This document shows positions 47,301 to 57,717 of a DNA stretch of 64,000 nt, one piece after another. The notes beneath the pieces were generated by a model, which was not told the DNA's origin, searched no databases, and saw only the letters and a list, made by a program, of their open reading frames with translations. The number at the start of each line of letters is the position of its first letter. The first letter of the stretch is position 1. This DNA comes from Hoeflea ulvae. Its GTDB lineage: Bacteria; Pseudomonadota; Alphaproteobacteria; Rhizobiales; Rhizobiaceae. Both the position numbers and the translations under genes were made by a program. The DNA lies in the NCBI RefSeq assembly GCF_026619435.1, contig NZ_JAOVZQ010000001.1, forward strand, positions 1,619,501 to 1,683,500, in the 5' to 3' direction.

Positions 47301-50230
47301 ATGACCGACACCAACGACACGCTTGATTACTCCAAGACGCTCAACCTGCCCGAAACCGAGTTCCCGATGCGCGGCGGCCTGCCCAAGATGGAGCCCGAAC
47401 TCGTGGCCCGCTGGCAGGAGATGCGGCTGTATGACAAGCTGCGCGAGGACGCCGCCGGCCGCCCCAAATATGTGCTGCATGACGGTCCGCCCTATGCCAA
47501 TGGCAACATCCATATCGGCCATGCGCTCAACAAGATCCTGAAAGACGTGATCACCCGTTCGTTCCAGATGCGCGGGTACGATTCCAATTATGTGCCGGGC
47601 TGGGACTGCCATGGCCTGCCGATCGAATGGAAAATTGAGGAAGAGAACTATCGTTCCAAGGGCAAGGAAAAGCCTGATCTGAAAGACCCGGCGGCAATGC
47701 TGGAATTCCGCAAGGAGTGCCGCAACTGGGCCCAGCACTGGGTCGATGTCCAGTCGGAAGAGTTCAAGCGCCTCGGCATCGAGGGCGATTTCGACAAACC
47801 CTACAAGACCATGGATTTCAAATCCGAGGCCCGCATCGCCGGCGAATTGCTCAAGATCGCCAAATCCGGCCAGCTCTATCGCGGCTCCAAGCCGATCATG
47901 TGGTCGGTGGTTGAGCGCACGGCCCTGGCCGAGGCCGAGGTCGAGTATCAGGTGGTCGAGAGTGACACGATCTGGGTGAAGTTTCCGGTGGCCGGTGGTT
48001 CGAGCGATCTGGCTGACGCCTCCGTCGTGATCTGGACCACCACGCCATGGACCATCCCGGGCAATCGCGCTGTCTCGTTCTCCCCCGTATCAATTATGGC
48101 CTCTACGAGGTCACGGCGGCAGAGAATGATTTCGGTCCGCAAGTTGGCGAGAGGCTGATCTTCGCCGATGCACTGGCTGAAGAATGCTTCACCAAGGCCA
48201 AGCTCGAATTCAAGCGCCTGTCCGATGTCAAGGCCGGCGATCTCGAGGGCATGGTCTGCGCCCACCCGCTCAAGGGGTTCGGCGGCGGCTACGAATTCCA
48301 GGTTCCGCTGATCGCCGGCGATCATGTCACCGATGATGCCGGTACCGGCTTCGTCCACACCGCCCCCGGCCATGGCCGCGAAGACTTTGAAGCCTGGATG
48401 GATGCGGCGCGGGACATCGAGGCGCGCGGCATCTCCTCGGCCATTCCCTTCACCGTCGATGACGCCGGCTTCTACACTAAGGATGTTCCCGGTCTCGGCC
48501 CTGACCGCGAAGGCGGACCGGCGCGGGTGATCGACGACAAGGGCAAGAAGGGCGACGCCAACCAGTCGGTGATCACCGCCCTGATCAATACAGGCAACCT
48601 GTTTGCCCGTGGTCGTCTCAAGCACGATTACCCGCATTCCTGGCGCTCGAAGAAGCCGATCATCTTCCGCAACACGCCGCAATGGTTTGTCTATATGGAC
48701 AAGGATTTCGGCGACGGCACCACGCTGCGCTCGCGCGCGCTGAAGGGCATCGAGGACACCCGTTTCGTTCCCGCCGCTGGCCAGAACCGGCTTCGCGGCA
48801 TGATCGAGGACCGGCCCGACTGGGTGCTGTCGCGCCAGCGCGCCTGGGGCGTGCCGATCTGCGTCTTCGCCGATGTCGACGGCAATGTGCTTGATGATGA
48901 TGCGGTCAATGCACGCATCCTCGAGGCCTTCGAAGAAGAGGGCGCGGATGCGTGGTTTGCCGAAGGCGCCCGCGCGCGCTTCCTTGGCAATCTCGCAAGC
49001 GATCCGAAATGGCTCCAGGTCACCGACATTCTCGATGTCTGGTTCGATTCGGGCTGCACCCATGTCTTCACGCTGGAAGACCGCCCGGATCTCAAATGGC
49101 CGGCCGATGTCTATCTTGAAGGCTCGGACCAGCACCGCGGCTGGTTCCATTCCTCGCTGCTTGAAAGCTGCGCCACCCGCGGCCGTGCGCCCTACGATGC
49201 CGTCATCACCCATGGCTTCACCATGGCCGAGGATGGTCGCAAGATGTCGAAGTCGCTCAACAATCAGGTGTTCCCGCAGGACGTCATGAACAAGTCCGGC
49301 GCTGATATCCTGCGCCTGTGGGTGATGAACACCGACTATTGGGAGGACCAGCGCCTCGGCAAGACGGTGATCCAGACCAATATCGATGCCTATCGCAAGC
49401 TGCGCAATTCCATCCGCTGGATGCTGGGCACCCTGTCCCATGACGCCGGCGACGTGATTGCGCATTCGGAGATGCCGGAACTGGAGCGGCTGATGCTGCA
49501 CCGGCTTGCCGAGCTGGATGTGCTGGTACGCACCGGCTACGACAATTTCGATTTCAAGCGGATCTCCCGTGCTCTGACGGATTTCGCCAATATCGAGCTC
49601 TCGGCCTTCTATTTCGACATCCGCAAGGACGCGCTGTACTGCGATGCACCGTCGAGCACGCGCCGCAAGGCTTCGCTGCAGGTGATCCGCACCATCTTCG
49701 ACTGCCTGGTGACCTGGCTGGCGCCGATGCTGCCCTTCACCATGGAAGAGGCCTGGCTCTCCAAGAATCCGGACGCCGAGTCGGTTCACCTCGAACAGTT
49801 CCGCGACGTTCCGGCCGAATGGCGCGACGAGGCGCTTGCCGCCAAGTGGAAGAAGATCCGCACCGTGCGGCGTGTCGTCACCGGCGCGCTCGAGATCGAG
49901 CGCCGCGAAAAGCGCATTGGTTCGTCGCTGGAGGCCGCGCCCGTGGTCTACATCACCGATCCCGCGCTGGTCGAGGCAATCGGCACCGTCGATTTCGCCG
50001 AGATCTGCATCACCTCCGGTGTCAAAATCGAGACGGTTGCGGGGCCGGAATCGGCGTTCCGCATGGATGAGGTCAGCGCCGTGGCCGTTGTGCCTGCGCT
50101 TGCCGAGGGCGTGAAATGCGCCCGTTCATGGCGCATCACCGATGATGTCGGCTCCGATCCGGACTTTCCCGATGTCTCCGCCCGGGATGCCGCAGCCCTG
50201 CAGGAGCTCAAGGCACTGGGCAGGCTTTAG
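47301..50230 (+). CDS. ileS: Isoleucyl-tRNA synthetase, frame broken at 48082-48086
   Basis: Two frames together encode one class I synthetase of about 976 residues. The first (47301 to about 48086) holds the HIGH signature in [16 protein letters not shown]; the second (about 48087 to 50230) has the editing-domain parts [20 protein letters not shown], the [10 protein letters not shown] segment, KMSKSLNN ([17 protein letters not shown]) and a C-terminal tRNA-binding region. The break is in a run of five C: one more C would restore [19 protein letters not shown] reading into [17 protein letters not shown]. Because the enzyme is essential and usually single-copy, I treat this as a base-call error, though a true frameshift cannot be excluded. 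Confidence 0.9.
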
Positions 50231-50459
50231 ACATGTGCCAGGATCCGCAGTCTTCCGGTCCCGGCAAAAATGCAGGGAAAGTCCTGCGAATCGCGAGGCG
50301 CTCAATTGATCCGGGGCAAAATTCTCCGGATCAATTGCCCTTGCTGCAACGATCCGATAAAACGCTGGCTGAATACGTCCAACCTGCCTGAAAATGGCCG
50401 GATTGTGCGACGACAAGCAGTTTGAATTCCAAGTGACTGTCTGAGACGGGACCCCGCGC

Positions 50460-51121
50460 ATGACAATGAAGACAGAGTATCGCGCCTGCGTGACCATAGG
50501 CGCACTCATTGCCGCCAGCCTGACGGTGTCGGGTTGTCTCGGCCCGACTTATGGCACTGACAAGACCTCGACAGCCCAGCTGTTGGACGACCTCGGCAAC
50601 ATCGCGTCGATCGGCAAGACCAACAAGGGAAGCGGGATCGAGTACAAGCCGCGCCCGGCCATTGTGAAGCCGGCCAACACCGCCAGCCTTCCTGCTCCGC
50701 AGCAAAATGTGGCCGAGAACAATCCCGCATGGGTGGAGTCGCCGGAGGAAACCCGCAAGCGGCTGATCGCGGAAGCCGATTCCGCCGGTCCGAATTACAA
50801 TTCCCCCTGGCCAAGCGGGTGGCGTCATCCGGCTCAACCAGAGGTCCGGTCGGCGGCGGCGCCGCAGATGGTCCGCCGACACCGCAGGAAACGCTCAGCC
50901 TGGCAAAACAGCGCCAGTCTTTCCAGGAAGCACGGAAGATCCAGCAAGGCGCCTATTCAGACCGCCGCCGCTTCCTGTCCGATCCGCCGCTGACCTATCG
51001 CCAGCCGGCAGCCACCGCACCGGTGGGCGAACTCGGCGAGCCGGAGCGCGTCAAGGAGCGCCGGCGGATTGCCGAGGCCAAGAAGGAAGGCACCGGCAAG
51101 CGATCCTGGTGGCCCTGGTAA
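50460..51121 (+). CDS. Lipoprotein of unknown function, frame broken at 50803-50807
   Basis: The first frame encodes a lipoprotein signal (ACVTIGALIAASLTVSGC) with lipobox VSGC, followed by a polar stretch ending GPNYNSP. The second frame, from about 50808, continues LAKRVASSGSTRGPVGGG and ends KEGTGKRSWWPW at 51121. The joint lies in a run of five C; a sixth C gives one open frame of about 220 residues. The unbroken product is probably an outer- or inner-membrane lipoprotein. I do not recognise the family. It lies directly after ileS. Confidence 0.75.
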
Positions 51122-51160
51122 CCGTCTGATCGAAAGCGGTTGACCCGGCCATGGATGACG

Positions 51161-51589
51161 CTAACGGCGGTCCTTGAAGAAATGCTTGAGCAGATGCATG
51201 GCGTCACTGGATGCCATGCCCGGATAGACATCAGGGTTGTGATGGCAGGTCGGCTGGTTGAAGAACCGAACGCCGCTGGTCACAGCGCCGCCTTTTTCGT
51301 CCTCAGCGCCGAAATACAGCCGCCGCAACCGCGCAAATGAAATCGCAGCCGCGCACATGGTGCACGGCTCAAGCGTGACATACAGGTCGGCACCGGTGAG
51401 CCGCTCGCTTCCCAGGCTGTCGGCCGCCTGGCGGATGGCCAGCACCTCGGCATGGGCGGTCACGTCATTGAGTTCACGCGTGCGATTGCCCGCGCGCGCG
51501 ACAACCACGCCGTCGCGCACGATCACGGCGCCCACCGGCACCTCGCCGCGCTCAGCGGCTGCCCGCGCCTCGTCGAGCGCCAAGTCCAT
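51161..51589 (-). CDS. tadA: tRNA-specific adenosine deaminase TadA
   Basis: A protein of 142 residues that deaminates A34 to inosine in tRNA-Arg(ACG). The zinc-dependent deaminase motifs are DVTAHAEVLAIRQAADSLGS (HAE) and LEPCTMCAAAISFARLRRLY (PCxxC). The start at 51589 follows AAGGG at 4-5 bases; the frame is open upstream. It is divergent from the pseudouridine synthase gene. Confidence 0.95.
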   Translation of the reverse strand: MDLALDEARAAAERGEVPVGAVIVRDGVVVARAGNRTRELNDVTAHAEVLAIRQAADSLGSERLTGADLYVTLEPCTMCAAAISFARLRRLYFGAEDEKGGAVTSGVRFFNQPTCHHNPDVYPGMASSDAMHLLKHFFKDRR

Positions 51590-51791
51590 GTAACCCTTGC
51601 TAACCATCAAGCATCCGAACCCATGAAAACCCTTAACCCCGCCCGCCCAACCTGATAGACAGCGTTTCAAGCGCATCCTCTTTTTAATCAAAACTGATTT
51701 GAAGTCAGGTCTATGCGGACATCAAATATGGTACAGCGACCTTGACGCGTCACATTCAACGCCCGGTGCTGCAAAGGCAGGCAAACATCAA

Positions 51792-53342
51792 ATGACAGAA
51801 CAAGACAAGCCCAAACGCGGCAAACCGCAGTCCGACAGGGCAGCAACGGACAAGGCTGCTCCTCGCAAGGCGCCGGCGGATGCGACCGAGACTGCCGCTG
51901 AAAGCGGCCGTATCGCCAAGATCCTGGCCCGCGCCGGCGTGGCGTCGCGTCGCGATGTCGAACGGATGGTTGCCGAGGGCCGGATCAAGGTCAACGGCAA
52001 GATTCTCGACAGCCCGGCCGTCGTCGTGTCGATGGCCGACCGTATCGAGGTCGACAATGAAGAGGTTGGCGGCATCGAACGGACACGGCTCTGGGTCTAT
52101 CACAAGCCTGCGGGCCTGGTGACGACCAACAAGGATCCCGAGGGTCGCGAGACCGTTTTCGACAGGTTGCCCAATCACTTGCCGCGCGTCATGACCGTCG
52201 GCCGGCTCGACATCAACACCGAAGGCCTGCTGCTGCTGACCAATGACGGCGGCTTGGCCCGGACGCTGGAACTGCCGCAGACCGGCTGGCTCAGGCGCTA
52301 CCGCGTCCGCGCCTATGGCGATATCGATCAGGCCCGGCTTGACGAGCTCAAGGACGGGATCGCCGTCGAAGGGGTTCTCTATGGCGCCATCGAGGCGACG
52401 CTGGACCGCAAGCAGGGCCACAATGTCTGGATCACCATGGGCTTGCGCGAAGGCAAGAACCGCGAGATCAAGAACGTGCTCGGCGCGCTGGGCCTCGACG
52501 TCAACCGCCTGATCCGCATTTCCTTCGGGCCTTTCCAGCTTGGTGAGATTCGCGAAGGCGAAGTGTTCGAGATCCGAAGCCGGACGCTGCGCGAGCAGCT
52601 TGGCGAGCGCATGATCGAAGAATCAGGCGCCAATTTCGATGCACCCCTGAGCGAGCATCTGCCGCCGCCCAAGCCCGAAGCCGCGCCCAAGGCTCCCGCC
52701 AAACCGGCGCAGCGCGAATGGATATCGGCCACCGAGAAGACCGAGCGCGCCCGTGCCCGGCTCGACACCAGGCCCGGACGGCCCGAGCGTGACGGCAAAT
52801 CCTTCGGCAAGGATCGTGATCGCGGTTCGGACCGCGAGCGCGGCGAGCGCAAGCCGTTTGGCGCTCCCAAGGGAGAGCGGCCCGGCGGCGGGCGCAACGA
52901 GGAGCCTGGCGGCAAGCCGGCCAAGCGCAGCTTCGTACAGCGCAGCCGCGCCACCAATGTCTGGATGGCGCCGGGCGCACGCCCGGTTGCTGAAGAAAAG
53001 AAGGGCGATGGCGAACGCACCGCCGGCAAGACCGCGCGCGCCGATCAGCGCGCCGACACCCGGCGTGGCAGCTTTCCCAAGGGCCGGTCCAAGCCGCGTC
53101 CTGCGGCCGAGGGCGCTGAAGCCAGACCGGAACGGGACTTCAAAAAGCCCGGTGGCAAGCCCGGCATGAAGCCCTCGGGCAAACCGGCAGGCGGCAAGTC
53201 ATTCGATGGACCTGCCAAGGGTCCGGGCAAGAGTTTTGGCAAGGGCCCCGGCAAGGCGCCGGAAGGCAGGCCGTCAGGTGATCGCGGCGGCAAGCCGGCC
53301 GCGGGCAAGGGACGTGGACCAGGTGCGGATCGTCGGCGGTGA
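51792..53342 (+). CDS. Pseudouridine synthase (RsuA/RluB family) with long disordered tail
   Basis: A protein of 516 residues. The S4 domain shows [20 protein letters not shown] and the catalytic domain has [20 protein letters not shown] (catalytic Asp), then [20 protein letters not shown] and [20 protein letters not shown]. About 215 residues at the C-terminus are low complexity, rich in Lys, Pro, Gly and Arg ([20 protein letters not shown]). Family members modify 23S or 16S rRNA uridines. The tail is longer than usual and overlaps the rsmD start by 20 bp in another frame. Confidence 0.9.
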   Translation: MTEQDKPKRGKPQSDRAATDKAAPRKAPADATETAAESGRIAKILARAGVASRRDVERMVAEGRIKVNGKILDSPAVVVSMADRIEVDNEEVGGIERTRLWVYHKPAGLVTTNKDPEGRETVFDRLPNHLPRVMTVGRLDINTEGLLLLTNDGGLARTLELPQTGWLRRYRVRAYGDIDQARLDELKDGIAVEGVLYGAIEATLDRKQGHNVWITMGLREGKNREIKNVLGALGLDVNRLIRISFGPFQLGEIREGEVFEIRSRTLREQLGERMIEESGANFDAPLSEHLPPPKPEAAPKAPAKPAQREWISATEKTERARARLDTRPGRPERDGKSFGKDRDRGSDRERGERKPFGAPKGERPGGGRNEEPGGKPAKRSFVQRSRATNVWMAPGARPVAEEKKGDGERTAGKTARADQRADTRRGSFPKGRSKPRPAAEGAEARPERDFKKPGGKPGMKPSGKPAGGKSFDGPAKGPGKSFGKGPGKAPEGRPSGDRGGKPAAGKGRGPGADRRR

Positions 53343-53940
53343 GTTTCGCGGCAGAAATCTTGCCGCACCCAGAACCCAGTCGATCCGCCCCACGACAGAC
53401 CGGAGCCGCGAAAGCCTGTTCAACATCCTGAGCCACGGCTATGCCGAAACTCTGGACGGTACGCGCGTGCTCGACCTGTTTGCAGGCACCGGCGCGCTCG
53501 GCCTGGAAGCCTTGTCCCGCGGCTGCCGCTCGGCGCTGTTCGTGGAAAGCGGCGTCGAAGGCCGCGGCATCATCCAGCAGAACATCGAGTCTCTCGGCTT
53601 GCAGGGACGCGCGCGCCTGTACCGCCGCGATGCCACCAAGCTCGGGCCCTGCGGCACGATGGGGCAATTCGATCTGGTGTTTGCCGATCCACCCTATGGC
53701 CGCGGCCTGGGCGAGCAGGCGCTTGCATCGGCTGCGCAGGGCGGCTGGCTCGGCGACGGCGCGCTGGTGGTTCTGGAAGAACAGGCCGCTGCATCGCCTG
53801 ATCCGGGGCAGGCATTCGAACTGCTGCAGGACCGTACATTTGGTGACACGGTGATGCGGATATTCCGCTATAATCCAGCACAAGCCGGCGCTGAAACACC
53901 GGACGCCGATGCCACCGAAAACGGTTCCGACGATGCCTGA
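53323..53940 (+). CDS. rsmD: 16S rRNA m2G966 methyltransferase RsmD
   Basis: A protein of 205 residues. It begins [20 protein letters not shown], has [15 protein letters not shown], the SAM site [20 protein letters not shown], the catalytic motif [14 protein letters not shown] (DPPY), and [12 protein letters not shown]. It methylates N2 of G966 in 16S rRNA. The GTG at 53323 was chosen because it gives the family N-terminus and length; it lies inside the tail of the previous gene in a different frame. It overlaps the patatin-like gene by 8 bp. Confidence 0.93.
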   Translation: MRIVGGEFRGRNLAAPRTQSIRPTTDRSRESLFNILSHGYAETLDGTRVLDLFAGTGALGLEALSRGCRSALFVESGVEGRGIIQQNIESLGLQGRARLYRRDATKLGPCGTMGQFDLVFADPPYGRGLGEQALASAAQGGWLGDGALVVLEEQAAASPDPGQAFELLQDRTFGDTVMRIFRYNPAQAGAETPDADATENGSDDA

Positions 53941-54817
53941 CAACCCATCCGTTACACCGGATCTCCCGGTTCGATCCTCCACCCCGACAGTCGCCGTCGC
54001 GTTCGGCGGCGGCGGTGCGCGGGGCCTCGCCCATATCCACATCATCGAGACCCTCAACGCCATGGGCATTCAGCCGGTGGCAATCTCCGGCTCGTCGATC
54101 GGCGCAATCATGGGCGCTTCCATGGCCTCGGGATTGTCGGGCGAGGAGATCCGCGCCCATACGCTCACCACCATCGGAAAACCGTCCAACGCCTTTGGCA
54201 GGATCTGGAAAGCTGCCCGCCCGCGCGGCGTCAAGGATGCGATGGAGGGCGGGCTGCGGCTGGGGCAGTTCAATGTCGAGCGTATCCTTGAGGCCTTTCT
54301 GCCCGACAGCGTGGCGCGGCGGTTCGAGGATCTCGCAATTCCCACCAAGATCATGGTCACCGATTATTATGGCCATTGCGAAGTGGTCTGCACCGAAGGT
54401 GACTTGCGCCTGGCCATTGCCGCCTCGGCTGCCATTCCGGCAGTGTTCCGACCGGTGACGATCGGCGACAGGATCATGATCGATGGCGGTATCTTCAATC
54501 CGGTGCCGTTCGACCAGTTGTGCGGCCTGGCCGATATCGTCATCGGCGTCGACGTGGTCGGGCTGCCCTCGGGAATGCCTGGTCAGGTGCCGTCCACCGT
54601 CGACATGATGTTCGGTGCCAGCCAGCTGATGATGCAGTCGATCATCGAGATGAAGCGCAAGGCGCATCCGCCGCATATCCTTCTCAGACCGGAAGTGCAC
54701 CAGTTCCGCGTTCTTGATTTTCTCAAGGCCAAGGACATTCTCGAGGAATCGCGGGCTGTCGCAGAACAGCTCAAGCGCGATCTTGACGCGGCCTTCGCCT
54801 TTTTCAACGCCGGCTAG
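53933..54817 (+). CDS. Patatin-like phospholipase
   Basis: A protein of 294 residues. The patatin domain shows the oxyanion loop VAVAFGGGGARGLAHIHIIE, the nucleophile motif VAISGSSIGAIMGASMASGL (GxSxG) and the catalytic Asp in DRIMIDGGIFNPVPFDQLCG (DGG). It probably hydrolyses phospholipid acyl esters in the cytoplasm or at the membrane. An ATG at 53909 is an alternative start. It overlaps the end of rsmD. Confidence 0.88.
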   Translation: MPDNPSVTPDLPVRSSTPTVAVAFGGGGARGLAHIHIIETLNAMGIQPVAISGSSIGAIMGASMASGLSGEEIRAHTLTTIGKPSNAFGRIWKAARPRGVKDAMEGGLRLGQFNVERILEAFLPDSVARRFEDLAIPTKIMVTDYYGHCEVVCTEGDLRLAIAASAAIPAVFRPVTIGDRIMIDGGIFNPVPFDQLCGLADIVIGVDVVGLPSGMPGQVPSTVDMMFGASQLMMQSIIEMKRKAHPPHILLRPEVHQFRVLDFLKAKDILEESRAVAEQLKRDLDAAFAFFNAG

Positions 54818-55211
54818 ACCCTTTTCGCCCAGTCCATGAAGCGCTTTCTCCGGGCCTTTAAGGTCTTCGGTGGAGAGCCGCAAGTGGAAATCATCGCCGT
54901 TGTTTTGGGTAAAATTATTCCGCTTCGGTTTCCCGTCACATCCAGCTTTGGAATATCGTTTCGATTTTCCCAAGCAGGCACAATTATTGCGGTTGATTTC
55001 ATTTTCGTAAAACATGACCTATCAAGTGTAGTTTGATGGTTAGCATGAAAACATGCAATGGAATTGCGTAAAGCGCAGCTGCATGTTAGTATTGTTACAG
55101 TAAATAAACGTTTCGAATCCTTGTGTCGAAATCATCCGCGATCACTGATCTCGGAAGCGCTCATGGATTCTCTCGTGACCGAAAATTTGGAACGAACAAT
55201 TGGAGATTGAC
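54818..55211. promoter_or_regulatory. Upstream region of the peptide/radical SAM cassette
   Basis: No gene. The stretch is clearly AT-richer than its neighbours and should hold the cassette promoter. A 14-bp inverted repeat GCATG-AAAA-CATGC lies at 55043-55056 and could be an operator. Confidence 0.45.
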
Positions 55212-55412
55212 ATGGCTGATTCAAAAGGCTGGCCGCCGGTGCTGCTTTACGGCGTGATCATCAACGAGGCAATTCGCAGCGGCGACAAGGACGTGATGCA
55301 GGCCGTCGCCAAGGTCAGCGAATTCATGATGGGCCGCGCAGACGATGACGGATCCGAGATGATTTCGGACTGGCACGCGGCGCACAAGGACCTGATGAAG
55401 GCGCTGAACTAG
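55212..55412 (+). CDS. Putative modified-peptide precursor 1 (DUF1843-like)
   Basis: A 66-residue peptide, the first of five paralogues. It has VLLYGVIINEAIRSGDKDVM, QAVAKVSEFM and a C-terminal DWHAAHKDLMKALN. The shared pattern is a YGVxIR-type start, GDxxxM near residue 25 and a helical end with DW and Leu-Lys. I believe it belongs to the DUF1843 / GDL-motif peptides found beside radical SAM/SPASM proteins, but could not check. GGAG lies 6 bases before the ATG. It stands 216 bp ahead of the radical SAM gene. Confidence 0.75.
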   Translation: MADSKGWPPVLLYGVIINEAIRSGDKDVMQAVAKVSEFMMGRADDDGSEMISDWHAAHKDLMKALN

Positions 55413-55628
55413 ACATCCTGCATCGAGCGGGATGCCAGGCGCAGGGAAGGTGGCCCGGATTGGAAATGCGGGGCTTCCTCTGTCTGTCCAGCGGACTCCT
55501 GACGCGCCCGCCATACGGAATGGCGTCGAGCAAGGCAGTCCCGGTGCAATGCTCGCCACAGACGGTTTTCCTGCGCGCTTCGTGCAGGGGAGCCACGCAA
55601 GAACTCGTTTTGTAATCGGATCGAGACC

Positions 55629-56807
55629 ATGAATGATGTGTCTGCGCCAAGACTTCTGAGCGAACAGGACCAGCAGCATTGCGTGCCGGTTTACGTCGTG
55701 TGGGAAACCACGCTCGCCTGCAATCTCAAATGCGGCCATTGCGGCTCGCGCGCCGGCGTGCGCCGGGATGACGAGCTCGACACTGATGAGGCCTTCGACC
55801 TGATCGACCAGATGGCGGCCCTGGGCACCCGCGAAGTCACGGTGATCGGCGGAGAAGCCTTTCTGCGCAAGGATTGGCTCAGGCTGATTGAACGTATCAC
55901 CAGTCACGGCATTCTGTGCACCATGCAGACCGGAGCCTATGGGCTCAACGAAAGGATGCTGCGCAGCGCTCTGGATGCGGGGCTTGGCGGGATCGGCGTT
56001 TCGGTGGATGGCCTTGAGGCCGATCATGATCGCATTCGCGGCCGCAACGGCTCCTACCAGTCCTGTCTGAAAGCCCTGCGCATCGCCGGGGATCTGGGGA
56101 TGGTGACCAGCGCGAACACCCAGATCAACGTCATCAGCTATCCCCATCTGCGCGAGATCTTCGACGTGGTCGCCGACGCCGGCATCAGCCATTGGCAATT
56201 GCAGTGGACGGTGGCGATGGGAAATGCCGCCGACAATGACGATGTCCTGCTGCAGCCCTATCTGGTCAAGCCGGTGATGGATGAAGTGGCCGGGATCTTC
56301 CGCCACGCCCAGACCATCGGTGTCACCGTGCGTCCCGGCAACAATATCGGGTATTTCGGCAAGCACGAGGTGCTGTGGCGCGGCGGGCAGGGCGGTGGCC
56401 ATTATGCCGGTTGCCCTGCGGGCCACAACGCCATCGGGATCGAGGCGGACGGCACGATCAAGGCCTGTCCGTCACTGCCCAAGGAGCGCTATTCCGGCGG
56501 CAATATCCGCGATCTGACGCTCGAGGACATGTGGCAGAATTCACCCGAACTTGCCTTCAACCGCACCCGTTCGACCGAACATCTCTGGGGCCATTGCAAG
56601 GGCTGCATGTATTCCGATGTCTGCCGCGGCGGCTGCACATGGACAGCTGATTCCCTGTTCCGCAAACCCGGCAACAATCCCTATTGCTATTACCGCGTGT
56701 CGGAGCTGGAAAAGCGTGGCATCCGCGAACGCGTCCGCAAGATCCAGGAAGCCCCCGACACGCCCTTTGCCGTCGGCCTGTTCGAAATCGTCGAGGAGCA
56801 GATCTGA
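55629..56807 (+). CDS. Radical SAM/SPASM peptide maturase
   Basis: A protein of 392 residues. The N-terminal radical SAM motif CNLKCGHC (residues 31-38, CX3CX2C) binds a 4Fe-4S cluster, preceded by VVWETTLA and followed by VTVIGGEAFLRKDWLRLIER (GGE motif). The C-terminal SPASM domain has seven Cys (about 262, 280, 323, 326, 332, 336, 353; HCKGCMYSDVCRGGCTW) that should bind two more clusters. Such proteins modify ribosomally made peptides. Here five likely substrates surround it, which fits a maturase. The stop overlaps the zinc-ribbon-like gene by one base (TGATG). The target residue and chemistry are unknown. Confidence 0.93.
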   Translation: MNDVSAPRLLSEQDQQHCVPVYVVWETTLACNLKCGHCGSRAGVRRDDELDTDEAFDLIDQMAALGTREVTVIGGEAFLRKDWLRLIERITSHGILCTMQTGAYGLNERMLRSALDAGLGGIGVSVDGLEADHDRIRGRNGSYQSCLKALRIAGDLGMVTSANTQINVISYPHLREIFDVVADAGISHWQLQWTVAMGNAADNDDVLLQPYLVKPVMDEVAGIFRHAQTIGVTVRPGNNIGYFGKHEVLWRGGQGGGHYAGCPAGHNAIGIEADGTIKACPSLPKERYSGGNIRDLTLEDMWQNSPELAFNRTRSTEHLWGHCKGCMYSDVCRGGCTWTADSLFRKPGNNPYCYYRVSELEKRGIRERVRKIQEAPDTPFAVGLFEIVEEQI

Positions 56808-57046
56808 TGGACCTGTCCCGGATGCCCAAGGGCAAACCCTCCGTCGCCCTGCCGCTATGCCTCAACTGCGCCGAATATGTGCGCCGGGTCGATGCGCCTT
56901 GCCCGCATTGCGGGCACGACACGACCGTTCCGGGCGGCCGCTACAAGGATGACGGCTTCTATGCCCGTGACGCGCTGGAACGGCTGCTGACCGTCATGGA
57001 ACAAGCCACCACCCGCACCCCGCGGAAAACCAAAGCGGAGGACTAG
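56807..57046 (+). CDS. Small zinc-ribbon-like protein
   Basis: A 79-residue protein with two CxxC motifs, LCLNCAEYVRR and APCPHCGHDTT, which together look like a zinc ribbon (four Cys). The C-terminal half is helical (YARDALERLLTVMEQ) and ends with basic residues. The ATG overlaps the radical SAM stop by one base. It may help the maturase bind peptide or carry a metal; this is inference only. I do not recognise a named family. Confidence 0.8.
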   Translation: MDLSRMPKGKPSVALPLCLNCAEYVRRVDAPCPHCGHDTTVPGGRYKDDGFYARDALERLLTVMEQATTRTPRKTKAED

Positions 57047-57049
57047 GAA

Positions 57050-57235
57050 ATGAAAAACATTATTCCCCCTTACGGCGTCATCCTGCGAGACGCGATCGCA
57101 ACCGGCGACAAGGATCTGATGCAGGCCTTCATCAAATACAGCGATTTCCTTAAGAGCATGGATCTCAAGGTTTCCGATCGCGATCGCACGCAATGGGAAG
57201 ACGCCCATGCGGCACTGGTCAAGGCAGCGTCCTGA
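57050..57235 (+). CDS. Putative modified-peptide precursor 2 (DUF1843-like)
   Basis: A 61-residue peptide of the same family: IIPPYGVILRDAIATGDKDL, MQAFIKYSDFL and a C-terminal WEDAHAALVKAAS. It follows the zinc-ribbon gene by 3 bp, with AGGA just before the ATG. No Cys is present. Confidence 0.78.
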   Translation: MKNIIPPYGVILRDAIATGDKDLMQAFIKYSDFLKSMDLKVSDRDRTQWEDAHAALVKAAS

Positions 57236-57276
57236 ACGCAGCAAAATCCGGAATATCAATCACAAGGAGTTGGAAA

Positions 57277-57459
57277 ATGGCAGAAATGAGAATGCTTTAC
57301 GGTGTGATCATTCGCGAGGCTATGGCCACCGGTGACAAGGAGCTGATGCAGGCTGTCTCCAAGGTCAGCACCTTCATGCTGTCACGCGCGGCAGGACGGG
57401 ACGAGGCACTCAACGACTGGCAGAACGCCGATGGCGAGCTGAAGAAGGCCCTGTCCTGA
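57277..57459 (+). CDS. Putative modified-peptide precursor 3 (DUF1843-like)
   Basis: A 60-residue peptide: MRMLYGVIIREAMATGDKEL, MQAVSKVSTFM and a C-terminal DWQNADGELKKALS. AAGGAG precedes the ATG at 57277 at a good distance; an upstream open frame is not used. It has no Cys. Confidence 0.78.
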   Translation: MAEMRMLYGVIIREAMATGDKELMQAVSKVSTFMLSRAAGRDEALNDWQNADGELKKALS

Positions 57460-57505
57460 AACTGGCCGGTCCGCAGATCCGGAACCGAAACGAGAGGAGC
57501 AGGAG

Positions 57506-57685
57506 ATGAAAATGCCTCCGATGACACCCTATGGCGTGCCCATTCGCGACGTGATTGCCAGTGGTGACACTGACTTGATGCAAGCCATGATCAAGGTCAG
57601 CGACTTCTGTGCCAAGCGCGCCGACACCGACCGCACCAGCGACTGGGCAGAGGCCCATCGCGAACTGGAGAAAGCCGCCGGCTGA
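57506..57685 (+). CDS. Putative modified-peptide precursor 4 (DUF1843-like)
   Basis: A 59-residue peptide, shorter than most ORF cut-offs: MTPYGVPIRDVIASGDTDLM, QAMIKVSDFCAKR and a C-terminal DWAEAHRELEKAAG. It is the only one of the five with a Cys. GAGGAGCAGG lies before the ATG at 57506; an ATG at 57512 is an alternative. Confidence 0.76.
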   Translation: MKMPPMTPYGVPIRDVIASGDTDLMQAMIKVSDFCAKRADTDRTSDWAEAHRELEKAAG

Positions 57686-57717
57686 AGCGCGAAACCCCAA
57701 CAACAAAGGAGATGGAA

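Noticed and set aside
47948..49789. Long leftward ORF opposite ileS
   Set aside because: Antisense shadow of ileS with no domain.
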